A stretch of 64,000 nt of DNA. It comes from Ruminiclostridium sp. (GTDB taxonomy: Bacteria > Bacillota > Clostridia > Oscillospirales > Ruminococcaceae). Shown piece by piece: positions 9,022-17,974 of this stretch; positions within the stretch are counted from its first letter, which is position 1, and every line of letters begins with the position of its first letter. The notes under the pieces were generated by a model, which was not told the origin of the DNA, did not search any database, and was given only the letters and a program-made list of their open reading frames with translations. Both the position numbers and the translations under genes were made by a program. The DNA lies in contig JAIKZF010000097.1 in the NCBI GenBank assembly GCA_024682455.1, forward strand, positions 25,767 to 89,766, written 5' to 3'.

Positions 9022-11294
9022 CAGCCCTCGGCAATTATCTGCTCGTCATGGAACCCGGGCAGCGGATAGGTCTCGGCGGGCTGTTCGCCGCCCTCGCCGT
9101 TTTCTCCGTTCCCGCTGTTCTCACCTTCACCGCCGTTTTCCTCGTTTTCGCCGTTACCGCTCTCGCCGCCGCTCTCGCCGCCGTTCTCGCCGCCTTCCTC
9201 ATCAGAGGTGCCGGCAGGTGACGCGCTGAGAAGCTGCTTGAACACCTTGGGATTGAAGGTATCGCCGTAGTCCTTTGTGGGAGGATCTGTGGTGAAATCG
9301 ACCGTGCAGTTGAACAGCAGGCCCTCCGCGCCCGTATCTGTCGAGCGCACTCTTATCGCGTATTCGTGGACTCCGCTGTTGCTGAATGTCCACGTGAAAT
9401 TATCGAGCAGACTGAGGTTCTTGGTCTCGGTCTTGTCTGTCTGGAGAGTTCCGTCGATATAGTATTTGAAGTCGAACTCACCGGACGCGCTGCCGTTAAA
9501 GGAGAGCTTGATCGTGGCTTCACGCTCCTGAGCTCCGCCCGCGCTGACGACGATCTCAACGAGGGTATTCTTCTGAACTATCGTGGTAGGCTCGATATTC
9601 TGACGTATAACGTGACCCTCCTCGACCTCGTCGCTGGGTTCCTCGATGACCGTCAGCAGTATGTCATATTCCTTGGCGCGGAGCTGGGCGCTCGCGAGGG
9701 AAAGATTAATCAGCTGCGGCACGGCTGTGCTCTCGTCGCTGGGACCCGTGCTTACCAGACAGGTTATCGTGGAGCCGACCTGAACGAATTCACGCGCCGC
9801 GGGCGTTGTCCTTATAACGCAGTCCTTCGGTACTGTCTCATCCTCCGTCCATGTGAGGGAATATTTGAGCTCCTGCTTGCCGAGCATGGTTATAACGTCG
9901 TTTATCTGCTTGTTCGTGAAGTCCTCGACCTCAACGAGCTTCGGACCGTTGCTGACAGTTACCTCGATATTCTGGTTCTTTCTTATGGATCTGCCGGGCA
10001 TGACGCTCTGATTCATAACGACGTTCTTCGGATAATCGGAATCGTATTTCAGTACGGGAGTAAAGTTGAAATCGCTGTACTCCTCAAGCACCTCGTCCCA
10101 TGTCATATTCAGCAGGCTGGGCATTTTCGTCTCCTCGCCGGCCGCGACCTCGTTCTTATCTACCGTCGTGGTCACAACGTTATAAATGAGCCACGCTGTC
10201 ATTATCACGAACGCCGTAGCAAGAGCAAAGAGTATCGGAAGCACGGGAGAACGTCTCCGGCGCTCATAATAGAACTCGTCGTCGAAGTAATCCTCGTCGT
10301 CCTCTTCCTCGTCGAAGCTGTCATCATCGGCGTCGTCACCGGAAATATCCGCCGTATGCTTCCTGGTTCTGTGAGAGCTCTGGGCTTCGGCGCTCTCGGG
10401 AGTCACCTTGTCGAAATACTTTGTCGAGCCGTCCGTCGAGAAATATTTGTATTCAAACACTATACTTGGGTTCTTCTTGAACTCCTCGATGTCCTTTATC
10501 ATCTCGCCCGCGGTCTGATAACGCTTTGAAGGCTCCTTCTGCATTGCCTTCATCGTTATCTCCTCAAGCCCCTCGGGTATCGAGCTGTTTATCTCGGTCA
10601 TGGGCTTGGGCTGGGTCTGCATGTGTTTCAGGGCTATCGAAACGGGGTTGTCGCCGTCAAAGGGCTTCACGCCCGTGAGCATTTCGTAGAGCATTACGCC
10701 GACGGAATAGATATCGCTCTTTTCGTCGGTCATTTCTCCCCTCGCCTGCTCGGGGCTGATGTAATGCACGGAGCCTATCGCCTTTTCGGAGATGGTCTTG
10801 TCGGTCTCGCGGTTGAAATGCGCTATGCCGAAGTCCATGACCTTGATCGTGCCGTCCGCCATGAGCATTACGTTCTGCGACTTGATGTCGCGGTGCACTA
10901 TGCCCCTGTCGTGAGCGTGCTGGAGCGCGCGGAGTATCTGCGTGGTGAAATGCACGGCGTCGCGCCATTTGAGGACTCCCTGCCGCTCGATGTACTCCGT
11001 GAGGGTTATGCCGTCTATATATTCCATTACGATGTACTGGATCTTCTCGGTAAATCCGACATCATAGATCTTTACTATGTTCTTGTGCGAAAGAAGGGCT
11101 ATCGCCTTCGACTCGTTGCGGAAGCGGCGCTGGAAATCCTCGCTCTTGGCGAATTCGTTCTTCAGTATCTTCACAGCTACCGTACGGTTCTCGATGATAT
11201 CCGTGGCTTTATAGATATCCGCCATTCCGCCGACGCCGATGAGCTCAGTGAGCTCGTAACGGTTGTCGAGCTTCTTTCCTATGTTTTTGTCCAT
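9021..11294 (-). CDS. prkC: PASTA-domain serine/threonine protein kinase
   Basis: The start is placed at ATG 11294, about 10 bp after AAAGGAA; an ATG three codons earlier is too close to that site. Domains in order: a kinase (residues about 10-280) with GVGGMADIYKA, the catalytic HRDIKSQN and DFG; an acidic linker; one membrane helix near residues 350-375 (PILFALATAFVIMTAWLIY); three extracellular PASTA repeats; a further beta domain; and a low-complexity Gly/Glu/Asn/Ser tail. PASTA kinases sense muropeptides or lipid II and control cell-wall growth and, in some species, spore germination. PrpC upstream is its phosphatase and IreB at 32.2 kb is a probable substrate. Confidence 0.95.
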   Translation of the reverse strand: MDKNIGKKLDNRYELTELIGVGGMADIYKATDIIENRTVAVKILKNEFAKSEDFQRRFRNESKAIALLSHKNIVKIYDVGFTEKIQYIVMEYIDGITLTEYIERQGVLKWRDAVHFTTQILRALQHAHDRGIVHRDIKSQNVMLMADGTIKVMDFGIAHFNRETDKTISEKAIGSVHYISPEQARGEMTDEKSDIYSVGVMLYEMLTGVKPFDGDNPVSIALKHMQTQPKPMTEINSSIPEGLEEITMKAMQKEPSKRYQTAGEMIKDIEEFKKNPSIVFEYKYFSTDGSTKYFDKVTPESAEAQSSHRTRKHTADISGDDADDDSFDEEEDDEDYFDDEFYYERRRRSPVLPILFALATAFVIMTAWLIYNVVTTTVDKNEVAAGEETKMPSLLNMTWDEVLEEYSDFNFTPVLKYDSDYPKNVVMNQSVMPGRSIRKNQNIEVTVSNGPKLVEVEDFTNKQINDVITMLGKQELKYSLTWTEDETVPKDCVIRTTPAAREFVQVGSTITCLVSTGPSDESTAVPQLINLSLASAQLRAKEYDILLTVIEEPSDEVEEGHVIRQNIEPTTIVQKNTLVEIVVSAGGAQEREATIKLSFNGSASGEFDFKYYIDGTLQTDKTETKNLSLLDNFTWTFSNSGVHEYAIRVRSTDTGAEGLLFNCTVDFTTDPPTKDYGDTFNPKVFKQLLSASPAGTSDEEGGENGGESGGESGNGENEENGGEGENSGNGENGEGGEQPAETYPLPGFHDEQIIAEG

Positions 11295-11359
11295 TAGGTT
11301 CATTTCCTTTCAAAGGACTATCATATATTTATCTTCCGGTGTGAGTTTTTGCCTATGTT

Positions 11360-12088
11360 CTACACTTCCACTACCGCGACGGATACGTTGTCCCGCCCGC
11401 CGTTGCCGAGGGCGTAATCTATGAGGAGGTCGCAGGCGCGGTTTATGGGGTTGTTCACGATAATCTCCGCTATTTCCGCGTCGTCGCCGTAGGAATGGAG
11501 CCCGTCCGACGAGAAGAGAAGAATGTTCCCCTCCTCAAGATCTATCTCAAAATAATCGGGAGTTATGTTCCTCTCGGCGCCTACCGCTCTGGTTATGCGG
11601 TTCCTGTCGGGGTGGGTCTTACCCTCCTCCTCGGTTATCTCGCCGCGCTCTATAAGAGTTCTGATATAAGTATGATCCTTGGTGATCTGCTGTATGCTGT
11701 CGTCGAATATGTGATACGCGCGGCTGTCACCTACATTGATTATATAGGCTCTTCCGGCGTAGATTATACCCGCGACGCAGGTTGTGCCCATACCATACTT
11801 ATCCGCCTCACGCGAGGCACGGTCGTACACGAGGCTGTTCGCCGCCGTGACTGAGGTTATGAGCAGGTTTCTTATGAAATTACGGTTAATATTGCCGCGA
11901 AATCCTTTTCTTATCCTGTCGGACATGAACTCTACGGTCATCTCGCTGGCAACGCTGCCGGCGTTCTCGCCGCCCATACCGTCACACAGTATGACCGCTA
12001 CCGCGTCCTCCTCAAGCATATCCGTCCAGACTCTGTCCTGGTTCTCGCTCCTTTTCAGGCCTATATCGGTCTTGGAAAAGCACTTCAT
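11360..12088 (-). CDS. prpC: PP2C-family serine/threonine phosphatase
   Basis: The 242-aa protein carries the metal-binding PP2C motifs SENQDR near residue 15, CDGMGGENAGSVAS, GDSRAYHI and FSSDGLHSYG, ending in GGRDNVSVAVVEV. It is a soluble Mn/Mg-dependent phosphatase that removes phosphates placed by the PASTA kinase encoded next. The gene is first in the prpC-prkC-rsgA operon and has its own promoter, with a triple 11-bp repeat just upstream of the -35 box. Confidence 0.95.
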   Translation of the reverse strand: MKCFSKTDIGLKRSENQDRVWTDMLEEDAVAVILCDGMGGENAGSVASEMTVEFMSDRIRKGFRGNINRNFIRNLLITSVTAANSLVYDRASREADKYGMGTTCVAGIIYAGRAYIINVGDSRAYHIFDDSIQQITKDHTYIRTLIERGEITEEEGKTHPDRNRITRAVGAERNITPDYFEIDLEEGNILLFSSDGLHSYGDDAEIAEIIVNNPINRACDLLIDYALGNGGRDNVSVAVVEV

Positions 12089-12149
12089 TGATATCCCCTC
12101 TTCTCTGCGGGTATTTTTCGCTTCTTGTCAAAAAAGCTTTATCTTATCT

Positions 12150-12178
12150 ATTATACACTTTTTTTTCAAATAAATCAA
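12150..12178 (-). promoter_or_regulatory. promoter of prpC-prkC-rsgA
   Basis: Minus strand TTGATT (12173-12178), 17-bp spacer, TATAAT (12150-12155). Confidence 0.8.
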
Positions 12179-12188
12179 CTGTAAAATG

Positions 12189-12216
12189 GTTACAATTTTC
12201 TTACAATTCGGTTACA
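12189..12216 (-). promoter_or_regulatory. triple 11-bp direct repeat, WalR/PhoP-like box
   Basis: On the minus strand TGTAAC, TGTAAG and TGTAAC follow each other with an exact 11-bp period (five-base spacers), just upstream of the prpC -35 box. The WalR/PhoB-class response regulators bind TGTWAH-N5-TGTWAH direct repeats, so this is a good candidate site. The assignment is by pattern only. Confidence 0.5.
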
Positions 12217-12250
12217 ATATTTAATATTTTTATCAATTCTGACGAAATTT

Positions 12251-13282
12251 TCAGTTTTCGGCAAGATTTTCACGCCTCAGCTGTCCGCAGGCTGCGTTTA
12301 TGTCCGCGCCGAGTGTCCTTCGCACCGTCGCGTTTATGCCCCCGTCGGTGAGAAGCTTCTGAAATTCCCGCACCCTGCCGCTCCGACTGTACTCGCGCTC
12401 GCGTATCTCGTTCACGGGGATAAGGTTGACGTGGCACGGAGAAACGGGCTTCAGCAGACGTATCAGCTCCTTCGCGGTCTGCGCGTCGTCGTTCACGCCC
12501 GATATCAGCGCGAACTCGAAGCTTATGCGGCGCCCCGTTCTGTCAAAATAGTATCTGCACGCGTCGATGAGCTCCGCGGTGCCGTAGCGCTTATTGACCG
12601 GCATTATGGCGCTGCGCTTCTCGTCCGTGGGCGCGTGGAGCGATACCGAGAGCGTAAGCCCCAGCCCGAGTTCCGCAAGCTCCCGTATGCGCGGGACTAT
12701 GCCGCAGGTCGAGAGCGAGACGTGCCTAAGACTCATGTTCCTGCCCTTTTCCGAGGACAGGAGCGTAAGAAAACGCATAACATTGTCATAATTGTCAAGG
12801 GGCTCGCCTATGCCCATAAGGACGAGGCTTTCCACCTTCCTGCCGCTGTCGCGCTCGCTCTCGTATATCTGGAGCAGCATTTCCGAGGGCAGCAGGTCGC
12901 GGACATAGCCCGCCTTTGTCGAGGCGCAGAAGCTGCACCCCATTTTACAGCCCACCTGCGTAGAGATGCACAGGCTGTTGCCGTGCCTGTAGCTCATCAT
13001 TACCGTTTCGCAGCGCTCGCCGTCCGGGAACTCGAACAGGTACTTTATCGTACCGTCGAGCTTTGATTCGAGCTTACGCTTCACCGACGCGCGGCGTATC
13101 TCGTATTCCTCACCGAGCCGCGATATCAGCGTTTTCGGGAGATTCGAGCACTCCGCGAAGGACAGGGCGCGCTTGACGTGCAGCCAGTCATAGAGCTGCC
13201 CGGCGCGGAATTTCTTCTCCCCCAGCGCCGCGAGGTCGGATTCGAGCTCTGGGAGGGTCATAGATAGTATGTCTTTTTTCAT
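12251..13282 (-). CDS. rlmN: 23S rRNA (adenine2503-C2)/tRNA methyltransferase RlmN
   Basis: The 343-aa protein is full length. The radical-SAM motif CKMGCSFC follows STQVG, and the C-terminal ACGQLR supplies the mechanistic cysteine used for methyl transfer; MGIGEPLDNYDNV and SLHAPTDEKR are further family signatures. It methylates A2503 of 23S rRNA and A37 of some tRNAs. It is the last gene of the long remA-to-rlmN run; a weak ribosome site precedes its ATG. Confidence 0.95.
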   Translation of the reverse strand: MKKDILSMTLPELESDLAALGEKKFRAGQLYDWLHVKRALSFAECSNLPKTLISRLGEEYEIRRASVKRKLESKLDGTIKYLFEFPDGERCETVMMSYRHGNSLCISTQVGCKMGCSFCASTKAGYVRDLLPSEMLLQIYESERDSGRKVESLVLMGIGEPLDNYDNVMRFLTLLSSEKGRNMSLRHVSLSTCGIVPRIRELAELGLGLTLSVSLHAPTDEKRSAIMPVNKRYGTAELIDACRYYFDRTGRRISFEFALISGVNDDAQTAKELIRLLKPVSPCHVNLIPVNEIREREYSRSGRVREFQKLLTDGGINATVRRTLGADINAACGQLRRENLAEN

Positions 13283-13320
13283 TTTTCGTTTATACCGCCC
13301 GCTTTACAATGAGCGTCTTT

Positions 13321-13716
13321 CTACTGTATCCACCACTCAGGCGTGATCTCTCCGAGGGTGACCGTTCTGCCGGTCTTGCAGTCGGTCATTATCTCCACCG
13401 ACTTGTAGTCTCCCGCCATAAGCTGCACCATGAGCTCGCGGCAGGCTCCGCAGGGCGCCCCCGAGCTGCCGTCCGGCATTATCGCAAGCACGCGCTTTAT
13501 ACGGTACTCGCCGTTCGTTATCATATTGAATATCGCGCTGCGCTCGGCACAGATGCCAAGCGTCGAGCAGGTGTCTACGCATACGCCGGTATATATCTTT
13601 CCGCTCTCCGACAGCACAGCCGCCGCTACCTCGCCTGCGGTGACATATTCCGATATCTTTACTTCATGCTGTACCGCCTTTGCGGCATCGTACATCTTCT
13701 GCCATGTTTCGTCCAT
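13321..13716 (-). CDS. cytidine deaminase-like protein
   Basis: The 131-aa protein has the zinc site of the CDA fold: CAERSAIFNM with the catalytic Glu, and PCGACREL with the two other cysteine ligands. The length fits small homotetrameric cytidine deaminases; blasticidin-S-deaminase-like relatives look similar, so the exact substrate is open. It is inserted between rsmB and rlmN, where most Firmicutes have nothing, and has its own AAGGA ribosome site. Confidence 0.85.
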   Translation of the reverse strand: MDETWQKMYDAAKAVQHEVKISEYVTAGEVAAAVLSESGKIYTGVCVDTCSTLGICAERSAIFNMITNGEYRIKRVLAIMPDGSSGAPCGACRELMVQLMAGDYKSVEIMTDCKTGRTVTLGEITPEWWIQ

Positions 13717-13783
13717 TTTTATTCCTTATATCCCGGTTCAGGACCTTTATACCGCCGTTCTCACGTTTATGTATGCTTTCCAA

Positions 13784-15040
13784 CTACCGTTTCCTTTCAA
13801 AAAGAGCCGTGAAGAAGCCGTCGCCCCGGTTCTCGCCGGTCAGGTTCGTTCTCTTCTCTTTCAGCACGAAATCCGCGTTTTCCGAAGCGAACGCGTCGGC
13901 TATATCGTCGTTTTCGGCGCGGTCAAGCGTGCAGGTCGAATATACCAGAGTTCCGCCCGGTCTGACGTAATTCTTCGCGTTATCGAGTATCTTCCTCTGT
14001 ATCTCCGGGAGCCCGGCAAGCTCGTCCTTGCGCTTATAGCGGATCTCGGGCTTGCGGCGGATCACGCCCAGCCCGGAGCACGGTACGTCGCAGAGAACTC
14101 TGTCAGCCTGCGGGAGCTTTCCGGCGAATACGGACGCGTCACCGGTCTCCGCTGTTATTATGTCCAGCCCGAGCCTCTGCGCTCCCTGTTTTATCAGAGA
14201 TACGCGGCTTTCGTACAGATCGAATGACAGCACTCTGCCCTTGTTGCCCATAAGCTCCGCGATCGTGAAAGTCTTGCCTCCGGGAGCCGCGCACAGGTCG
14301 ATAACCGTCTCTCCGGGCTGCGGAGCAAGCAGCTCGCAGCAGCGCTGTGAGGATATATCCTGAACATGGAACAGACCGTTCTTATAGGCGCGCAGACCTT
14401 CTATCGCGCACTGCCCCGTTATCTCAACGCAGGTCTCCGAGACTGCCTCCGACTTCACCCCGTCCTCCGCGAGCTCGTATATCAGATCGTCCGCGTCGCA
14501 TACGGAGGTATTTACCCTCGCGTAGAGCGGAGGTCTCCCGAATGACGCGGCAAGCATCTGTTCGGTACGCTCAAATCCGTACTCTCCGACCCACATCTTT
14601 ACTATCCAGCGCGCGCAGGAATACTTCACCGACATACGAAGCAGCTTATCCTCTATGCCGTCGGTCTTTAACTGTCCGCCGTCACGGATAAACGCGCGGA
14701 GCACGGCGTTTATATAGCCCTTTGAGCGCTCGGGAGCGAGCTTTACGGTCTCGTTGACCGCGGCGCTTTCGGGGATATCCATATACATGAGCTGATACAG
14801 CCCCATGCGCAGAAGCAGGAGAGTATCGCCCTCGATATCGTCAAATTCTATCCTTGAATATGCTCTTATCACATGGTCGAGCGTCATGCGGCGTTCGGCG
14901 ACTCCGTAAAACAAAGCCGTCACAAAAGCTTTATCGGCGCTCTGCGACCTGTTCAGCGCGGAATCAAGCGCTATGTTGGAATACGCGCCGTCCTCCGCGG
15001 TCTTTTTCAGAAGCCCGAAAACCTGTTCTCTGCCTGTCAT
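13784..15040 (-). CDS. rsmB: 16S rRNA (cytosine967-C5)-methyltransferase RsmB
   Basis: The start is set at ATG 15040 (418 aa): it follows AAGGA and overlaps the yugP stop region, whereas the ORF-track start lies deep inside yugP. The N-terminal NusB-like helical domain (TGREQVFGLLKK onward) is followed by the Rossmann methyltransferase with DLCAAPGGKT, a DVPCSGLG motif IV and STCTL. The PCSG and STC cysteines are the catalytic pair. It methylates C967 of 16S rRNA. Confidence 0.95.
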   Translation of the reverse strand: MTGREQVFGLLKKTAEDGAYSNIALDSALNRSQSADKAFVTALFYGVAERRMTLDHVIRAYSRIEFDDIEGDTLLLLRMGLYQLMYMDIPESAAVNETVKLAPERSKGYINAVLRAFIRDGGQLKTDGIEDKLLRMSVKYSCARWIVKMWVGEYGFERTEQMLAASFGRPPLYARVNTSVCDADDLIYELAEDGVKSEAVSETCVEITGQCAIEGLRAYKNGLFHVQDISSQRCCELLAPQPGETVIDLCAAPGGKTFTIAELMGNKGRVLSFDLYESRVSLIKQGAQRLGLDIITAETGDASVFAGKLPQADRVLCDVPCSGLGVIRRKPEIRYKRKDELAGLPEIQRKILDNAKNYVRPGGTLVYSTCTLDRAENDDIADAFASENADFVLKEKRTNLTGENRGDGFFTALFERKR

Positions 15041-15041
15041 A

Positions 15042-15773
15042 TCAGCGTTTCCTTGAGAAGCGGAGCAGCAGCCTGATAAGCTGTATGAGCGACAGCAGGA
15101 AGCTCGCCACATAGGTCATTGCGGCGGCGCTGAGCACCTGCTTTGCTCCGTCGAGCTCGGTACCGACGAGTATCTCATTGGCATAGAGCGTATTCATGGC
15201 GCGTTTGCTCGCGTTGAACTCCACCGGGAGCGTAACGAGCTGAAAAACCACGACGAACATATAGAAAATTATGCCCACCTCGATGACCGGCATAAATTGA
15301 AGGAAAAGACCGACGGCAAGCACCCAGAACCACGCCCCGGAGCAGAACTGCACCGCCGGAGCGAGGGTATTGCGTACTTTTATCGGTCCGTAATTTCTCG
15401 CGTACTGGATAGCATGGCCGCATTCGTGCGCCGCCACGCCTATCGCGCTTATCGAATTTATGTTGTATGTCGAGTCGGACAGATACACGGTCTTGGTGCG
15501 GTCGTTATAATGATCGGTGAGAGCTCCCTCGTTATGGACCACCTGGACATTATAGAGACCGTTCATATCGAGTATCATTCTTGCGACCTCATTGCCGCGC
15601 AGACGGCTCTGCGGAGTTACCAGATTGTACTTGCCGAACGTGCTTTTTACTTTGAACTGACAGAACAAAGCAAACAGTATCATACCGATCAGCACGAAGC
15701 TGTAATACTTGCCCGCGAAAACATCAAAGATCAGATCAAATATGGCTCTTGACCGGCTTGCAAGCAATACCAT
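15042..15773 (-). CDS. YugP-like zinc metallopeptidase, membrane
   Basis: The 243-aa protein has a membrane helix at residues about 22-40, the HECGH zinc motif (AAHECGHAIQYA), two more C-terminal membrane segments and the conserved LPVEFNASKRA stretch of the YugP family (PF04298). The active site is predicted near the membrane. GGGGG stands 8 bp before ATG. The yugP-rsmB pairing in this cluster is common in Clostridia; substrates are unknown. Confidence 0.9.
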   Translation of the reverse strand: MVLLASRSRAIFDLIFDVFAGKYYSFVLIGMILFALFCQFKVKSTFGKYNLVTPQSRLRGNEVARMILDMNGLYNVQVVHNEGALTDHYNDRTKTVYLSDSTYNINSISAIGVAAHECGHAIQYARNYGPIKVRNTLAPAVQFCSGAWFWVLAVGLFLQFMPVIEVGIIFYMFVVVFQLVTLPVEFNASKRAMNTLYANEILVGTELDGAKQVLSAAAMTYVASFLLSLIQLIRLLLRFSRKR

Positions 15774-15791
15774 GTGAATGCCCCCCTTGTT

Positions 15792-16733
15792 TTACTCTCC
15801 GAATACGGTACCTGCGGGAACTTTTTTTCCGCGGAGGTATTCGTCCGCGGTCATACGCCTGCTTCCCTCGGGCTGAACGTCCGTCAGGCGCAGTACCAAG
15901 CCTCCGCACGAAATGCCCAGTCTGTCGTCCGCCGCCGTTCCCGCGGGAAGATCGGTACTGATGCCCGTCTTTTCAGCAAAATATACCTTAAGTCGCTTTC
16001 CCTCGAGCATAGTGAACGCGCAGGGGCTCGCGGACAGCCCGCGTATCATATCATACACCTTTTCCGCCGGCTGAGTGAAATCTATCCTGCACATCTCCTT
16101 CGTCAGCATGGAGGCGTAGCAGGTATCCTCGTCGGTCTGCGGTATGCGCGGAGCCGTGCCGTCCGCGACCCTCGCAAGAGTTTCGACTATCAGCTCAGCG
16201 CCCATTTCCGACAGGCGGTCGTGGAGCACGGACGCGGTCATTCTTTCGTCTATCGCTATCCTGTCAACAAGTATCATATCGCCGGTATCGAGACCCTCTG
16301 CCATATACATGGTCGTAACGCCGGTCTCCTTCTCGCCGTTTATGATGCAGTGCTGTATCGGAGCGGCTCCCCTGTAACGCGGCAGGAGCGACGCATGTAC
16401 GTTTATGCAGCCGTACTTCGGGATATCGAGGACTTCCTTCGGAAGTATCTGTCCGTAAGCGACCACAACTATACAGTCGGGCGCGATACTCTTAAGTTCA
16501 TCTATAGCCTGCGCGGCGTCAGCGCTTTTATTCCTGCGCAGAGAGACCGGCTGGAAAACCGGTATGCCGAGGGCTTCTGCGCACTCCTTGACAGGCGTGG
16601 GCATCATCTTATGTCCGCGGTTCTTCGGCTTGTCTGGCTGTGTGAACACGGCGGCTGTCTCATGCCCTGCTTTATTCAGCGCCGTAAGGCACGGCACAGC
16701 GAAATCGGGCGTTCCCATAAATACGAGCTTCAT
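15792..16733 (-). CDS. fmt: methionyl-tRNA formyltransferase
   Basis: The 313-aa protein is complete. The N-terminus MKLVFMGTPDFAVP, the formyl-donor-site HASLLPRYRGAAPIQ and the TGVTTMYMAEGLDTGD motif are diagnostic; the C-terminal OB-like domain binds tRNA. Fmt formylates initiator Met-tRNA with 10-formyl-tetrahydrofolate. It lies 11 bp downstream of def, which later removes the formyl group. Confidence 0.97.
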   Translation of the reverse strand: MKLVFMGTPDFAVPCLTALNKAGHETAAVFTQPDKPKNRGHKMMPTPVKECAEALGIPVFQPVSLRRNKSADAAQAIDELKSIAPDCIVVVAYGQILPKEVLDIPKYGCINVHASLLPRYRGAAPIQHCIINGEKETGVTTMYMAEGLDTGDMILVDRIAIDERMTASVLHDRLSEMGAELIVETLARVADGTAPRIPQTDEDTCYASMLTKEMCRIDFTQPAEKVYDMIRGLSASPCAFTMLEGKRLKVYFAEKTGISTDLPAGTAADDRLGISCGGLVLRLTDVQPEGSRRMTADEYLRGKKVPAGTVFGE

Positions 16734-16744
16734 ACCGTATCTCC

Positions 16745-17236
16745 TTATTTCTTATCGTTATGTTCCTTCTTTTCCTCAAGCTCCTCGGGGTCGACCATCT
16801 CGTCCGCGAGGTCGGTGAACAGTATGCCGTTGAGGTGGTCTATCTCATGGCACAGCGCGCGCGCAAGCAGCTCGGTGCCCTCGATCTTAAATTCCTTTCC
16901 GTAGCGGTTCTGCGCGGTGACCTTCACCTTCGCGGGTCTCTCGACATAGCCCCACTGATTGGGCGAGGAAAGGCAGCCCTCGACCTCGTGCTGCTTGCCG
17001 CGCACAGATGTAATGACGGGGTTCACGAGCTCTATCGGACCCTCGCCGACATCTATGACCGCGACACGGCGAAGTATACCGATCTGCGGCGCGGCAAGAC
17101 CCACCCCGTCGGAATTCTTCATCGTCTCGTACATATCGTCGAGCATGACCCACAGCTTGTCGTTGAACTCCGTCACCTCGCGGCATTTCTTTCTCAGTCT
17201 CTCGTCTCCGAATTTTACAATGTTCCTCAGTGCCAT
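16745..17236 (-). CDS. def: peptide deformylase
   Basis: I choose ATG 17236 (163 aa, [10 protein letters not shown]), preceded by AAAGGAAAC, over the longer ORF-track start. The three metal-site motifs are [17 protein letters not shown] (the Cys ligand) and HEIDHLNG (two His and the catalytic Glu). It removes N-formyl groups from nascent proteins. A short acidic/Lys-rich C-terminal tail follows the core. Confidence 0.96.
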   Translation of the reverse strand: MALRNIVKFGDERLRKKCREVTEFNDKLWVMLDDMYETMKNSDGVGLAAPQIGILRRVAVIDVGEGPIELVNPVITSVRGKQHEVEGCLSSPNQWGYVERPAKVKVTAQNRYGKEFKIEGTELLARALCHEIDHLNGILFTDLADEMVDPEELEEKKEHNDKK

Positions 17237-17278
17237 TTTTTGTTTCCTTTCTTTATGTGAATGCAATTATAAACTTCA

Positions 17279-17974
17279 TCAGTACGGCTTTTTTCCGTCG
17301 AGCCAGCCCTTTTCCTTCCAGTAATCGGAATCCGTCCTGTTCCAGCCGTTCTTCTGCGTCATTCCGAACAAGCCGAATAAAAACCGTATTTTAAAGCCGG
17401 TCTTTTTTGCTTTCAGACTTCTTATGACTTTACGCGCTACACTCTTTACCTGCTTTTTTATCTTGTCCTTGTCCTTGTAATCTATGTAATTGCCGCCCAT
17501 TTTCATGGTCGTGACACCATAGCTGTGAACCCCCGATATCCCCCAGTAATTCATATTGCTTTTCAGCAGCTTCACAGTTGCTTTCACGCCCGAGCCTCCG
17601 GCGGAGGTTATTATAAGCCCCGTCTTGCCGAACATACTCTCTCTCGGACGATGCACCAGCCATATATACGCAAGATGATCCAGCAGAGCCTTCATCCCGC
17701 CTGTGCATGAACCGACAAATACCGGCGTTGCGAGAATAATGAGATCCGCCTTTTCCATACGCTCTAAAATCGGCGCGATCTTATGATAATGCGGGCACTT
17801 ATCCTCGCCGTGCAGTATACAGTTCGCACAGCCGCAGCAGAATTCATCAAAATCCTTCGGCAGTACAATTTCGTCTGTCTCCGCGCCCTCCGCACGGAAC
17901 TCATCGAGAAACAGATCTGTCACCGCGCGGGTATTCCCGTTGTGCGCGGTACCGATCACAGTTAATATCCTCAT
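17279..17974 (-). CDS. flavodoxin-fold NAD(P)H-dependent oxidoreductase (FMN reductase family)
   Basis: The 231-aa protein opens with MRILTVIGTAHNGNTRAVTD, the FMN phosphate loop, followed by CCGCANCILHGEDKCPHY (a cysteine cluster common in iron-sulfur flavoprotein-like members), ILATPVFVGSCTGGMKALLDH and a TSAGGSG loop. It should be a soluble FMN oxidoreductase of the NADPH-dependent FMN reductase family. The substrate is unknown. It begins 4 bp inside the end of priA and is not part of the classical cluster. Confidence 0.8.
   Translation of the reverse strand: MRILTVIGTAHNGNTRAVTDLFLDEFRAEGAETDEIVLPKDFDEFCCGCANCILHGEDKCPHYHKIAPILERMEKADLIILATPVFVGSCTGGMKALLDHLAYIWLVHRPRESMFGKTGLIITSAGGSGVKATVKLLKSNMNYWGISGVHSYGVTTMKMGGNYIDYKDKDKIKKQVKSVARKVIRSLKAKKTGFKIRFLFGLFGMTQKNGWNRTDSDYWKEKGWLDGKKPY

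Noticed and set aside
9366-10529. 387-aa plus-strand ORF opposite prkC
   Set aside because: Shadow of the PASTA region of the kinase; no motif and no promoter.
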